Below are positions 1 through 7,528 of a DNA stretch of 19,999 nucleotides, in pieces. The first letter of the stretch is position 1. Each line of letters begins with the position of its first letter. Both the position numbers and the translations under genes were made by a program. The DNA comes from JBEKZQ01 sp049509675. Lineage in GTDB: Bacteria; Planctomycetota; Planctomycetia; Pirellulales; Thermoguttaceae. The stretch is from assembly GCA_049509675.1 (NCBI GenBank), contig JBEKZQ010000038.1, positions 1-19,999 on the forward strand, given 5' to 3'. The notes under the pieces are model-generated. The model ran no database searches. It was not told where the DNA came from and worked only from the letters and a program-made list of their open reading frames with translations.

Positions 1-7
1 CAGGAAG

Positions 8-141
8 GCGCGGACAGTTTCTGGCGGCTCAATGGCTGCAAGAACCGGCAGGGAAGGCACTGGCAAGCCAGTGGCACCACTGACGCGCCCCGGCTGGTCT
101 GGGTGGCACGGGCTTGCCCGTGTTCTTGCGAACGGCTCTTG
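8..141 (+). repeat. REP/BIME-like double-hairpin repeat, copy 1
   Basis: About 135 bp that recur almost unchanged at 884-1018 and in shortened form at 1074-1141. The unit contains two short perfect palindromes: CACTGGCAAGCCAGTG at 58-73 and CACGGGCTTGCCCGTG at 107-122. Paired hairpins beside a RAYT gene are the layout expected of bacterial interspersed REP elements. The repeat may extend left of position 8, because copy 3 also matches some bases there. Confidence 0.85.
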
Positions 142-211
142 TAGCAAAGTATCTCCAGGGCGGTTGGTTTGCGTGAGAGACCCCGCCCGTGCAGGGCAGC
201 CAAGCTGCGGG

Positions 212-217
212 TATAAT
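212..217 (+). promoter_or_regulatory. possible -10 box upstream of the RAYT gene
   Basis: A perfect TATAAT lies 50 bases before the RAYT start codon. No convincing -35 hexamer is found 16-18 bases upstream, so this is only a candidate promoter. Confidence 0.3.
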
Positions 218-267
218 AAGTACGATGGTGTAAAGCACTCTTGGATCGCTTTGGGCGACGGAAGGCC

Positions 268-858
268 ATGACGCACCACAAGACGATCAAGCACTACCAC
301 GAGCCGGGCGACTTTCATGAGCTTACGTTCTCGTGTTACCGGCGCATGCCGCTCTTGACCAACGACGCATGGCGTCGTCACTTCGCCCGTGGTCTCGATA
401 AGGCGCTGGCGGCCGAGGAGTTCCACCTCGTGGCCTTCGTCTTGATGCCTGAACACGTTCACCTCCTCGTCTGGCCGACATTCGCCGGCACTACGGCAGA
501 CAGTATTTCCCGCTTCCTGGCCGCGGTGAAGGTGCATGCCTCACAGCAGGTGAAAGCGGACCTGGAGCGCTCTGGCAGCCGGCTGCTCTCCCGACTGACG
601 ATCCGCGCGCGACCCGGCCGAACGGTTTTTCGTTATTGGCAAGAAGGGCCCGGCTACGACCGGAATCTGCAAACCGAGGAGGCGGTGATGGCTTCCGTCG
701 ACTACATTCATCTCAATCCAGTGCGAAGGCGACTGTGCGAGTCGGCGGTGGATTGGCGATGGTCCAGTGCGCGTTGGTACGTTTCCGAAGGAACGAATGT
801 CGATGACGATCTGCCCACGATTCACGGTCCGCCGCCGGAGCTATTCCGGCCGTGCTGA
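268..858 (+). CDS. REP-associated tyrosine transposase (RAYT, IS200-like Y1 family)
   Basis: A 196-residue single-strand DNA transposase of the HUH/Y1 superfamily. The metal-binding HUH motif is His63-Val-His65 within MPEHVHLLVWP. The nucleophile candidate is Tyr130 in YWQEGPGYDRNL, followed by the typical DYIHLNPVRRRL and WRWSSARWY segments of RAYTs. ATG 268 is chosen over the upstream TTG at 241 because GGAAGG precedes it by a few bases and homologues start close to the conserved HYHEPGDFHELTF segment. RAYTs act on REP hairpins as single strands. Here the gene lies between two direct copies of a double-hairpin repeat (8-141 and 884-1018), which are its probable substrates or by-products. 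The gene looks intact. RAYTs are usually single-copy, domesticated genes rather than active insertion sequences. Confidence 0.93.
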   Translation: MTHHKTIKHYHEPGDFHELTFSCYRRMPLLTNDAWRRHFARGLDKALAAEEFHLVAFVLMPEHVHLLVWPTFAGTTADSISRFLAAVKVHASQQVKADLERSGSRLLSRLTIRARPGRTVFRYWQEGPGYDRNLQTEEAVMASVDYIHLNPVRRRLCESAVDWRWSSARWYVSEGTNVDDDLPTIHGPPPELFRPC

Positions 859-883
859 TGAGTTCCATGCTCAACGAGGAGCG

Positions 884-1018
884 CGCGGACGCGTTTCTGG
901 CGGCTCAATGGCTGCAAGAACCGGCAGGAACGGGCACTGGCAAGCCAGTGGCACCATTGACGTGCCCCGGCTGGTTTGGGTGGCACGGGCTTGCCCGTGT
1001 TCTTGCGAAGGGCTCTTG
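884..1018 (+). repeat. REP/BIME-like double-hairpin repeat, copy 2
   Basis: Near-identical to 8-141 over its full length and in the same orientation. Palindromes are at 935-950 (CACTGGCAAGCCAGTG) and 984-999 (CACGGGCTTGCCCGTG). It starts 26 bases after the RAYT stop, so the transposase is framed by direct copies. Confidence 0.87.
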
Positions 1019-1073
1019 CGGCCGAGCCTCGCTGTTCCCGCCGTGATAACGGATTCCACGTTTGGCGAGGGAG

Positions 1074-1141
1074 GCGCGGACAGTTTCCGGCGGCTCAATG
1101 GCCGCAAGAACCGGCAGGGAAGACACTGGCAAGCCTGACGC
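1074..1141 (+). repeat. REP/BIME-like repeat, copy 3, deleted
   Basis: Matches the first half of copies 1 and 2 (GCGCGGACAGTTTC..., then CGGCTCAATGG). It lacks 11 bases that form the right arm of the first palindrome, so AAGCC runs straight into TGACGCG, and the second palindrome is absent. It is a decayed or partial unit 55 bases after copy 2. Confidence 0.75.
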
Positions 1142-1531
1142 GGCTCACCGCGGGAAGAATCGACAGGGACGACCACCGGCCGAAAGCCAGCAGTGGCACG
1201 CGCGTTAGCCTCGGAATGCGTCCTTCATCCTTGATCCTTCCTCCTTCCGCTACAACCCCGACGACGGCAACACGGGCCTGAGGCGCGGATCACGGACGGG
1301 GGCGGAACAATCGGTCTATTCGCATCGGCCGGCGCGACGGACGCGACGCTCCTAGCGACGATGGCTGCCATGCCCGATCTGCCGATTCTTGCAGTTGCCA
1401 TCGCTGTAGTAGGCGCGGGAAATAGCCTTGGCCTGCGTGGTTTTCCTGCCGATACCGAGCAGTGGCAGCAGAGACTGTTTCCTTCCCAAATGCCCACTAC
1501 TTGCCCAGTCTGCGTAGGCACCAGAGCGATC
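1142..1531. other. intergenic stretch without a supported gene
   Basis: About 390 bases between the decayed repeat and the small ORF at 1532. Short ORFs exist on both strands but show no recognisable family, signal peptide or convincing ribosome site. The stretch 1217-1252 is a pyrimidine-rich run with CATCCTTGATCCTTCCTCC. No hairpin or RNA gene is evident by eye. Confidence 0.5.
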
Positions 1532-1834
1532 ATGAAAAAGGACACATTCCGGGTTGTGACTCGCGGGGCCGACGGGCAGATCCGCATTCGGGATTACGAG
1601 AACCAGGACGCGCTGTTGAAGCGGCACCTGCAAGTCGGCGTGGACGATTGCAGCACCGACTTGGACTTGCGCGGACTGCCGGTCTTTCGCGGCCTGATCG
1701 GACCGATGCCCGAGGGCCAGAACGTGATCCGCTACGAGTCGCCCGAGGTCTTCGAGACGCTGACGAAGGACTGGGGCACGACGAAGCCATCGCGCCGCGG
1801 GCGGCCCCGCGCCCACACGGCGCATTCAAAATAG
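1532..1834 (+). CDS. small hypothetical protein
   Basis: About 100 residues starting MKKDTFRVVTRGADGQIRIR and ending in a basic tail (KPSRRGRPRAHTAHSK). The central part has a regular alternation of charged and hydrophobic residues (DALLKRHLQVGVDDC, then LRGLPVFRGLIGP) that reads like a folded cytoplasmic protein rather than a chance frame. I do not recognise a family. The reading frame is open upstream to an ATG at 1361, but that extension looks non-coding. The Shine-Dalgarno signal before 1532 (CCAGAGC) is weak. There is no signal peptide or membrane segment. It stands alone between repeat clusters. It could be a genuine lineage-specific gene or a chance ORF. Confidence 0.45.
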   Translation: MKKDTFRVVTRGADGQIRIRDYENQDALLKRHLQVGVDDCSTDLDLRGLPVFRGLIGPMPEGQNVIRYESPEVFETLTKDWGTTKPSRRGRPRAHTAHSK

Positions 1835-1850
1835 CAAGCCTGCTGCTTGC
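1834..1850 (+). terminator. weak hairpin at the end of the small ORF
   Basis: GCAAGC-CTGCT-GCTTGC forms a perfect 6-bp stem overlapping the stop codon of the 1532 ORF. No T-run follows, so termination is only possible. Confidence 0.2.
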
Positions 1851-1884
1851 CCATTCTCTGCCGCCCGCCCTGCTTAACGGCATT

Positions 1885-1913
1885 TTGCCACCTCGCCGCC
1901 GCTGGCCTATAAT
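1885..1913 (+). promoter_or_regulatory. sigma70-like promoter, likely for the dsbD-type gene
   Basis: TTGCCA (1885-1890), a 17-base spacer and a perfect TATAAT (1908-1913) make a near-consensus promoter on the + strand. The next + strand gene starts at 2189. The intervening ~275 bases are almost entirely inverted-repeat elements (1963-2144), so the promoter may originally have been much closer to the gene. Confidence 0.5.
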
Positions 1914-1962
1914 GCGGTTGGACCATGCTTTGTCGGCAAAGTCGCTGCTCCAGTCGTCTCAA

Positions 1963-2024
1963 TAGCCCGAAGCGCAAGCAAGGGACTCATGCCGTGGCGC
2001 GACCCTTGCTTGCGCTTCGGGCTA
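1963..2024. repeat. long-armed inverted repeat (TAGCCCGAAGCGCAAGC family)
   Basis: Perfect 22-bp arms at 1963-1984 and 2003-2024 flank an 18-base loop. The arm core TAGCCCGAAGCGCAAGC recurs in the inverted repeat at 12753-12836, with the same orientation and a similar layout, so this is a dispersed element family. Transcribed, it would form a very stable hairpin and could act as a terminator or mRNA stabiliser. Confidence 0.9.
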
Positions 2025-2144
2025 GTGGTCTGTCCAACTTGAGTTCACGGGTGGCACGGTTGGCTTGTCCAACCGTGTTTCCAGCACTGCTGGGCAAGCC
2101 AGCAGTGGCACCCAACCGGTAATGTCGAAATGGACAGACCACTA
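2023..2144. repeat. MITE-like element with 14-bp terminal inverted repeats and two inner hairpins
   Basis: Perfect terminal inverted repeats TAGTGGTCTGTCCA (2023-2036) and TGGACAGACCACTA (2131-2144) enclose two palindromes. One is CACGGTTGG/CCAACCGTG at 2055-2077 and the other is CACTGCTGG/CCAGCAGTG at 2085-2107, each with a 5-base loop. The inner GGCTTG and GGCAAGCC cores resemble the REP hairpins near the RAYT gene. The left end overlaps the preceding inverted repeat by two bases (TA), suggesting insertion of one element at the edge of the other. It has no coding capacity. Confidence 0.85.
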
Positions 2145-2188
2145 GTGTGACATTGATTGGAAACGTCTTAATTTGTACAACGGGGACT

Positions 2189-4186
2189 ATGAACCGGATA
2201 ACGATATTGGCCGTCTTGGCGTTGGGCCTGGCGGCGCCGATGCCCCTTGCGGCCCAGGTCGAGGTGCCAATCGACCAACTGACCAGCGGCTTTCCAGGGT
2301 TCGGCGGACCGCAGGAGCAGCCGCTCACGGTGAGCGCCGAGTTCACGGCCCCCCAGGCCGGCCAACCTGGAAAACTGTTCATGACCGCCGTCGTGAAATC
2401 GGGCTGGCACATCTATTCGATCACGCAGCCGGCTATCCCGGGCGGCGGACCGATGGCCAGCAAGATCAAGATCGCCCCGAGCAGTGACTATCGCATCGGC
2501 CAGTTTCGCGCCAACCCGCCGCCGGCGCAGAAGACCGAGCCGGCCTTTGACAACCACATTTTGGAGAACCACTCCGGCCGCGTCACCTGGAGTGCTTCTT
2601 TGGAACTGGGCCCCGGCGTCGATGCGGCGAGCCTGACCATCGCGGGCAAACTCTTTGCCCAGGCCTGCGACGCCAAGACCTGCCTGCCGCCGCGCGACTA
2701 CCCTTTCACGGCCCGGCTGGGCAAGGGCATGGAACTGCCCCCGGCGGCCTCGCCGCCGCCGGCGACTTCCCCCGGTCCAAGTTCCCCGCCGCCCGCCGTG
2801 CCGCCGACTGTAAAGCTGTCCTGGCGACCGTTCGTTTCGCGCACGGCTTTGGCGGAACTGTTGGGCAAGGAGTTCAATCCGGCCGAGATTCAACAGAACG
2901 TCCGTGCCGAGTTTTCCGGCGCTTCGCTCGGCGAGATCCTCGGCGCAATGGCCGCCGGCTTCCTGGGCGGGTTGCTCCTGAACATCATGCCCTGCGTGCT
3001 GCCGGTGATTGGCCTGAAGATTCTCTCCTTCATCGAGCAGGCGGGGCACGACCGCCGCAAGGCGCTGGTGCTGAACGTCTGGTACTCGTTGGGGCTCTTG
3101 GCCGTCTTTGCCGTGCTTGCCACGCTGGCGGCGAGCATCGGCTTCGGCTGGGGGCAATTGTTCACATTTCGGGGATTTGCCATCGTCATGGCCTCGGTGG
3201 TCTTCGTGATGGGGCTGAGTTTCCTGGGCGTTTGGGAGTTGCCCATCCCGGGCTTTGCCGGCCGCGGCAAGGCGAGCGAATTGGCCGCCCAGGAGGGGGC
3301 CACGGGGGCCTTCGTCAAAGGCGCCTTGACGACTCTGCTGGCCACGCCATGCACCGCTCCCTACCTGGGCCCCGTCTTCGCTTGGGCCGTGGCACAACCG
3401 CCCCTGTTGACCTATGCCGTGCTGCTCTCGGCCGGCCTGGGCATGGCCAGTCCCTACCTGCTGATCGGCGCGTTTCCCGAAGCGGTCCGCTTCCTGCCCA
3501 AGCCGGGCGCATGGATGGACACCTTCAAGCAGATCATGGGCTTCGTGCTCCTGGGCACGGTGGTGTTCCTGCTGACGGCGCTCGATCCGCCCTACGTGAT
3601 TCCCACCGTGGGCCTGTTGTTCGCGCTGTGGGCCGGCTGCTGGTGGATCGGCCGCGTGTCGCCGCTGGCCGAAGGGGGGGCCGCCGCCCGGGCCTGGCTG
3701 GAAGCCACGGCACTGGTCGTCGTGGTCGGCATCCTCATGTTCCCCGGCACGCAGGGAATACTGCCCGACGGATGGGCCTTCGGCGGTTTGCGGGACGTCA
3801 TGCAGGACCGGTTCGAGCGCCGGGTGGAAATAGCGGCAATCCGCCTGGCGCCAAGCGTCCGGTCGCGGCAGAGCATCGGGCCGCAGACCACGATGGTCGA
3901 TTTCACGGCCGACTGGTGCGTCAACTGCAAAGTTTTTGAAGCCACCGTGCTCAACACGCCCGAGGTGGCGGCCGCCGTCCAGCGGAACGGTGTGGCCACG
4001 TTGCAGGCCGATTGGACGCACGCCGAGGAGGAGGTAACGCGAATGCTGGAGGTTTTGGGCAGCAAGGAGGTGCCGGTGCTGGCGATCTTCCCGGCCAGGG
4101 ATCCGAACCATCCCATCGTCTTCCGCGGCGCCTGCACGCAGCAGGCATTGCTGGCCGCCTTGCAGAAGGCCGGCCCCTCGCTGTGA
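2189..4186 (+). CDS. dsbD: DsbD-type thiol:disulfide interchange protein
   Basis: A 665-residue inner-membrane protein that carries electrons from cytoplasmic thioredoxin to the periplasm for disulfide isomerisation and cytochrome c maturation. All three DsbD modules are visible. After a signal peptide (about 1-22, MNRITILAVLALGLAAPMPLAAQ) comes the periplasmic DsbD-N/DsbC-like domain with the pair Cys160/Cys165 in QACDAKTCLPP. A proline-rich linker spans about residues 195-215. The multi-pass transmembrane domain has the redox pair Cys269 (NIMPCVLPV) and Cys388 (ATPCTAPYLGP). The C-terminal thioredoxin domain has Cys577-Val-Asn-Cys580 (TADWCVNCK). ATG 2189 is preferred to the upstream ATG at 2147 because it begins the signal peptide and follows CGGGGA. 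The gene stands alone and converges on the restriction-modification gene with only 15 bases between the stop codons. Confidence 0.94.
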   Translation: MNRITILAVLALGLAAPMPLAAQVEVPIDQLTSGFPGFGGPQEQPLTVSAEFTAPQAGQPGKLFMTAVVKSGWHIYSITQPAIPGGGPMASKIKIAPSSDYRIGQFRANPPPAQKTEPAFDNHILENHSGRVTWSASLELGPGVDAASLTIAGKLFAQACDAKTCLPPRDYPFTARLGKGMELPPAASPPPATSPGPSSPPPAVPPTVKLSWRPFVSRTALAELLGKEFNPAEIQQNVRAEFSGASLGEILGAMAAGFLGGLLLNIMPCVLPVIGLKILSFIEQAGHDRRKALVLNVWYSLGLLAVFAVLATLAASIGFGWGQLFTFRGFAIVMASVVFVMGLSFLGVWELPIPGFAGRGKASELAAQEGATGAFVKGALTTLLATPCTAPYLGPVFAWAVAQPPLLTYAVLLSAGLGMASPYLLIGAFPEAVRFLPKPGAWMDTFKQIMGFVLLGTVVFLLTALDPPYVIPTVGLLFALWAGCWWIGRVSPLAEGGAAARAWLEATALVVVVGILMFPGTQGILPDGWAFGGLRDVMQDRFERRVEIAAIRLAPSVRSRQSIGPQTTMVDFTADWCVNCKVFEATVLNTPEVAAAVQRNGVATLQADWTHAEEEVTRMLEVLGSKEVPVLAIFPARDPNHPIVFRGACTQQALLAALQKAGPSL

Positions 4187-4201
4187 ACGGCCCCGACACT
4201 C

Positions 4202-7200
4202 TTATTCCTCCTCATCCTCCGCATCATCAAACAGGCCCTTGCCAGCCTGGCGTGAAGGCGGCTTCCGGGCGGCATCGGGGACGGACGGCAGTTCATCGGC
4301 CGTGAAACATGCCCCCTGGGCCACGGCCGACAACAATTCGGCCTGGGCGGGGTATCCCGCAGTCGTCGCTTCCAACACCCAAAGAAGTTCAAGAAGCTCG
4401 GTCGTGAATTCGCTGGGCCACCTCTCAGGGTTGATCCCGTCCAGGGGCGAAGACTTCTTGCCCTTGGGCTTCTTCATGCGGTAGCCCAACCACGATTGCA
4501 CAACCTTCAACCCGGAAACTTCAAACTCGTACACTTTCGGGGCAACCGGGGCAAACTTGCCGGCCCCGACGTGCAAGGTTTGCGTGGCATCGTTGTAATC
4601 GTACCTCTCGGGGTAGCCGGCCGCGTCACCGGGCACCGGCTTGACGCAGCGGGCCGCGCCCTTGGGCACCTGCCCCTTGTGCTTGCCCTTGGGCACGAAT
4701 CGCTGGCCGTAGGTGTGCAGCCAGAGCAGCTTGGCCCCCGCGTCGCGGACCCGGGCGAACAGGCCCGCGTCCCTGGTCAGCGGTACGCGAAGCTCGCGCG
4801 TGCCCAGTTCATCGGCGTAGCGCTCGGTGAAGGCAGGCTGGGCGAGAATGCCGTAAACGTAGGCCAGGAAGTCTTCCGGCGTCACGGTTCCGCCGTATGC
4901 CTTGGCGAGCAGGTCCGGCATCCCCGGCAGTATGTTGGCGACCTTGCCTTGGGCGTCACGGTACAGGGGCATTGCGGCCTTTGCCCCATAGGACCCGCGA
5001 AAGTGGTCAAGATCGAGCAAATGATCGCAGGCCGTCAGCGCCGGCCCCCGCCCGAGCGGTTGCGAGAAAAGGCTTGTCAGATACACCTGTTTATCACCGT
5101 GGGCGGCCCAAAGAACGGGGCGCAGGAAGTCGCCCAAACGGTTATCGGCCAGAATCCACTGCCGATCGAAGGAGCGATAGGCGTACCGTTCAAAGTCGGG
5201 CGAGGGGCTGTTACGTGCCAGTTGATCGACAGGCTTGTCGCGATTGCTATCGAGTCGGAGGCGCGGGTACGCCGCGTTTATCTTCCTGTCCCGCGTTTCC
5301 CTAAATGCGGCGGCCTTGTCGATTGCACTCAGCAGGGCGCGCCAACGCGCCTTGAGCGCGTCGCGGTCGGCACAGATTGGCCAGGTTCTCTTGAACTGGG
5401 CCCCGGAGTGCTGCCAAGGAAGCAGGTCTGTCAACATCGGCCAATCAAAGTAACTACCCGCGCCCGCCGGACGAAAAGGCGCATGCCAGTCATCAGGGCA
5501 GTCCTCCCATTGCAGGGAACGGAAGTCGGCGATTTCGTCCAATGCCTTCAGCTTCTCTACCCGCGTTCCATCGATTCGTGCATAGCGGACCTTGGCCGGC
5601 GTCTTCGCGTTGCCCTTGCCATAGCGTGCGGCAACCGCGATGGCGACGGGGGTCTGGATCGCAAAGACGTTATCGCTCTTGCGCGTGCCCCGCCCCTCGC
5701 CACCGAGATCCAGAATCCAAACTTCATCGCAAAGGCGGCGCATGTGCTCGCGCATGCCACAAAAGGCGTCGCCGTCCAGATAGCTCGCGGCGCTGATGTA
5801 GCTCACCACCCCCGGCGCGGCGGCCGTTGTGCGTTCAAACACCTTCCACAGCGCCCAGCGCCAGAAGTAAACGTACAGGTTGTACAGGTTCTTCACGTAT
5901 ACGCCGTGGCCGGCGGCAATGGCGGGGGCCAGAAACTCTTTGAAAATCGCGGCAGCACCCTTGCCGCCATCGCCCCAGCGCACCCAGCCGCCGGTACGGG
6001 CCCTGTTGGTTTCGTCCGCGGCCTCATGGCGATCATAGGGCGGGTTGCCCAGGCAGACGATGACGGGCACGTTCGCCTTGACCTCCAAGGCTGCGGCGTG
6101 TTGCTGGGCAATGGGCCTGAGATAGAAGGGCAGGACCGGGGGGGGCGTGCTCGGGCTTTCTAGCGTATCGGTCAGGTATACGTGGCTGCCGGTAGCCGGA
6201 AGCGTTGCACCGGCGTCTTGCAATGCGCGGGTGACCCGCAACTCGGCAACAGAGTACGGCCCGACCATAATCTCAAACCCGTACAAGTTTCCCGCCAGGG
6301 CGGTTGCTTTTCCAGGCACAGCCCCGGCGCCTTGCGCGGCAGCAACCCTCTCAATCGCGTGCTTGATCACGGCAAGCATGTAGGTCCCCGTGCCCGCGGC
6401 CGGGTCCAGCGTCACAACGTCGGGGTCAGCGAAGCCCAGGGTCTTGCCCAAGCGGTTGGTCAGGAGATCGTCGATCAGGCGGACCTGCGCGCGGGCGACT
6501 TCGACGGGCGTATAGTACGCTCCCGCATCCTTGCGGAGCTTCGGGTCATAAGTGGCCAGGAAGTCCTCGTAGAAGTACAACCAGGGGTCCTTGGGGCCGG
6601 TCAGGGCATCCGCCGGCACCTCGCCAATCACGCGGAGCAGAAGGTTTAGCGAAGCGGAAATCTCCGCCATTGCGTTGGGGTCCGTAAGAACCTGGAGCGC
6701 CCGCGACAGCAGGCTGTGCTCGGCCGCCAAACGGCTTTCGGCACTGGCCAGGGTTAACGGGTGCGCGCCTTCGCTGCGCGCCAAGAGCAGAGCAAACGTG
6801 ACAGTCTGAGCGTAGGCGTCGGCAAACTGCTCGTCGCTGGCGTCGGGGAACAGCAGTTGCCGCCAGTCCTTGGCAAGCTGCACCAGCGGTGAGGCGGGGT
6901 CTTTCAGCGCGTCGGTCACGTCATCCCGCAGCATGCGGCAAAGGGGGGCAAGCAATTCGGCCAATTCCTGGACGCTCTTGGGGATGATGGGCTGCCAGGA
7001 GAAGAAATCGGTGAGCAGTCCGAGCACTGCCTTGGCGTCTTTCGCTGTGACGGCTTTCTTGCCCTCGCTCGCCACGTCGCCCGAAAGCCCAACGGGATGC
7101 CCGACTGGCTGACCGTTTCGGTACAGCCGCCAATCGTTGCCGCTACAGTAGAGCAGGTTGGGAATCGACTGAAACCGTTTCCACTGCTCGCGGTTGTGCC

Positions 7201-7492
7201 CGCTGAATCGGCTGGGGTTTGCTCCAACATCGGGGGCTTTCAGTTCCACATATCCGACCAGCATCTTGTTGGAGTGTATCGCATAATCCGGCTTGCCCAT
7301 CCGGCCCGGCAACAGCGTTTCCCCGGTGCATACGATTTTCCACAAAAGCGCCTTGCCCACCTTCTGCATAAGCGTTTCAAACGGGCCGCGGAGCTGGTCC
7401 TCCGGCTCGCCCGCGGTCAGGGTGGTCATCTTGGCGGTTACGGCGTCCGCGAACTTCTTAAGCGCGGCAAGTATGGCTTGCTCGTCTGGCAT
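4202..7492 (-). CDS. single-chain restriction-modification enzyme, helicase-less type ISP-like (type IIG-like)
   Basis: About 1096 residues. Near the N-terminus a PD-(D/E)XK nuclease is seen as GKPD69YAI followed by VGYVE83LK85AP. A helical coupler region follows. The adenine-N6 methyltransferase has YYTP (326-329), motif I DPAAGTGTYM from Asp363, and the catalytic NPPY motif at 483-486 (CLGNPPYDRHEA). The C-terminal third resembles the specificity domain of type ISP enzymes: FSQPLGRGPALTACDHLLD, then DFLAYVYGILAQPAFTERYA. Classical type ISP enzymes are ~1600 residues and carry an SF2 helicase between nuclease and methyltransferase. No Walker A or DEAD-like motif is seen here, so cleavage without ATP-driven translocation is inferred. 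ATG 7492 is chosen. A TTG at 7528 directly follows the purM stop and would add 12 residues, and neither start has a strong ribosome site. No separate R, M or S subunit lies nearby. Confidence 0.85.
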   Translation of the reverse strand: MPDEQAILAALKKFADAVTAKMTTLTAGEPEDQLRGPFETLMQKVGKALLWKIVCTGETLLPGRMGKPDYAIHSNKMLVGYVELKAPDVGANPSRFSGHNREQWKRFQSIPNLLYCSGNDWRLYRNGQPVGHPVGLSGDVASEGKKAVTAKDAKAVLGLLTDFFSWQPIIPKSVQELAELLAPLCRMLRDDVTDALKDPASPLVQLAKDWRQLLFPDASDEQFADAYAQTVTFALLLARSEGAHPLTLASAESRLAAEHSLLSRALQVLTDPNAMAEISASLNLLLRVIGEVPADALTGPKDPWLYFYEDFLATYDPKLRKDAGAYYTPVEVARAQVRLIDDLLTNRLGKTLGFADPDVVTLDPAAGTGTYMLAVIKHAIERVAAAQGAGAVPGKATALAGNLYGFEIMVGPYSVAELRVTRALQDAGATLPATGSHVYLTDTLESPSTPPPVLPFYLRPIAQQHAAALEVKANVPVIVCLGNPPYDRHEAADETNRARTGGWVRWGDGGKGAAAIFKEFLAPAIAAGHGVYVKNLYNLYVYFWRWALWKVFERTTAAAPGVVSYISAASYLDGDAFCGMREHMRRLCDEVWILDLGGEGRGTRKSDNVFAIQTPVAIAVAARYGKGNAKTPAKVRYARIDGTRVEKLKALDEIADFRSLQWEDCPDDWHAPFRPAGAGSYFDWPMLTDLLPWQHSGAQFKRTWPICADRDALKARWRALLSAIDKAAAFRETRDRKINAAYPRLRLDSNRDKPVDQLARNSPSPDFERYAYRSFDRQWILADNRLGDFLRPVLWAAHGDKQVYLTSLFSQPLGRGPALTACDHLLDLDHFRGSYGAKAAMPLYRDAQGKVANILPGMPDLLAKAYGGTVTPEDFLAYVYGILAQPAFTERYADELGTRELRVPLTRDAGLFARVRDAGAKLLWLHTYGQRFVPKGKHKGQVPKGAARCVKPVPGDAAGYPERYDYNDATQTLHVGAGKFAPVAPKVYEFEVSGLKVVQSWLGYRMKKPKGKKSSPLDGINPERWPSEFTTELLELLWVLEATTAGYPAQAELLSAVAQGACFTADELPSVPDAARKPPSRQAGKGLFDDAEDEEE

Positions 7493-7528
7493 GAGAGGGA
7501 GGGTATCCCGATGAAGGCTGTTTGTCAA

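Noticed and set aside
2168..4111. 647-residue antisense ORF across the dsbD-type gene
   Set aside because: It is rich in His, Gln, Arg and Gly with no family signature. It mirrors the codon bias of the strongly supported + strand gene.
4496..6163. 555-residue + strand ORF opposite the restriction-modification gene
   Set aside because: No recognisable domains. It lies entirely antisense to conserved methyltransferase motifs on the other strand.
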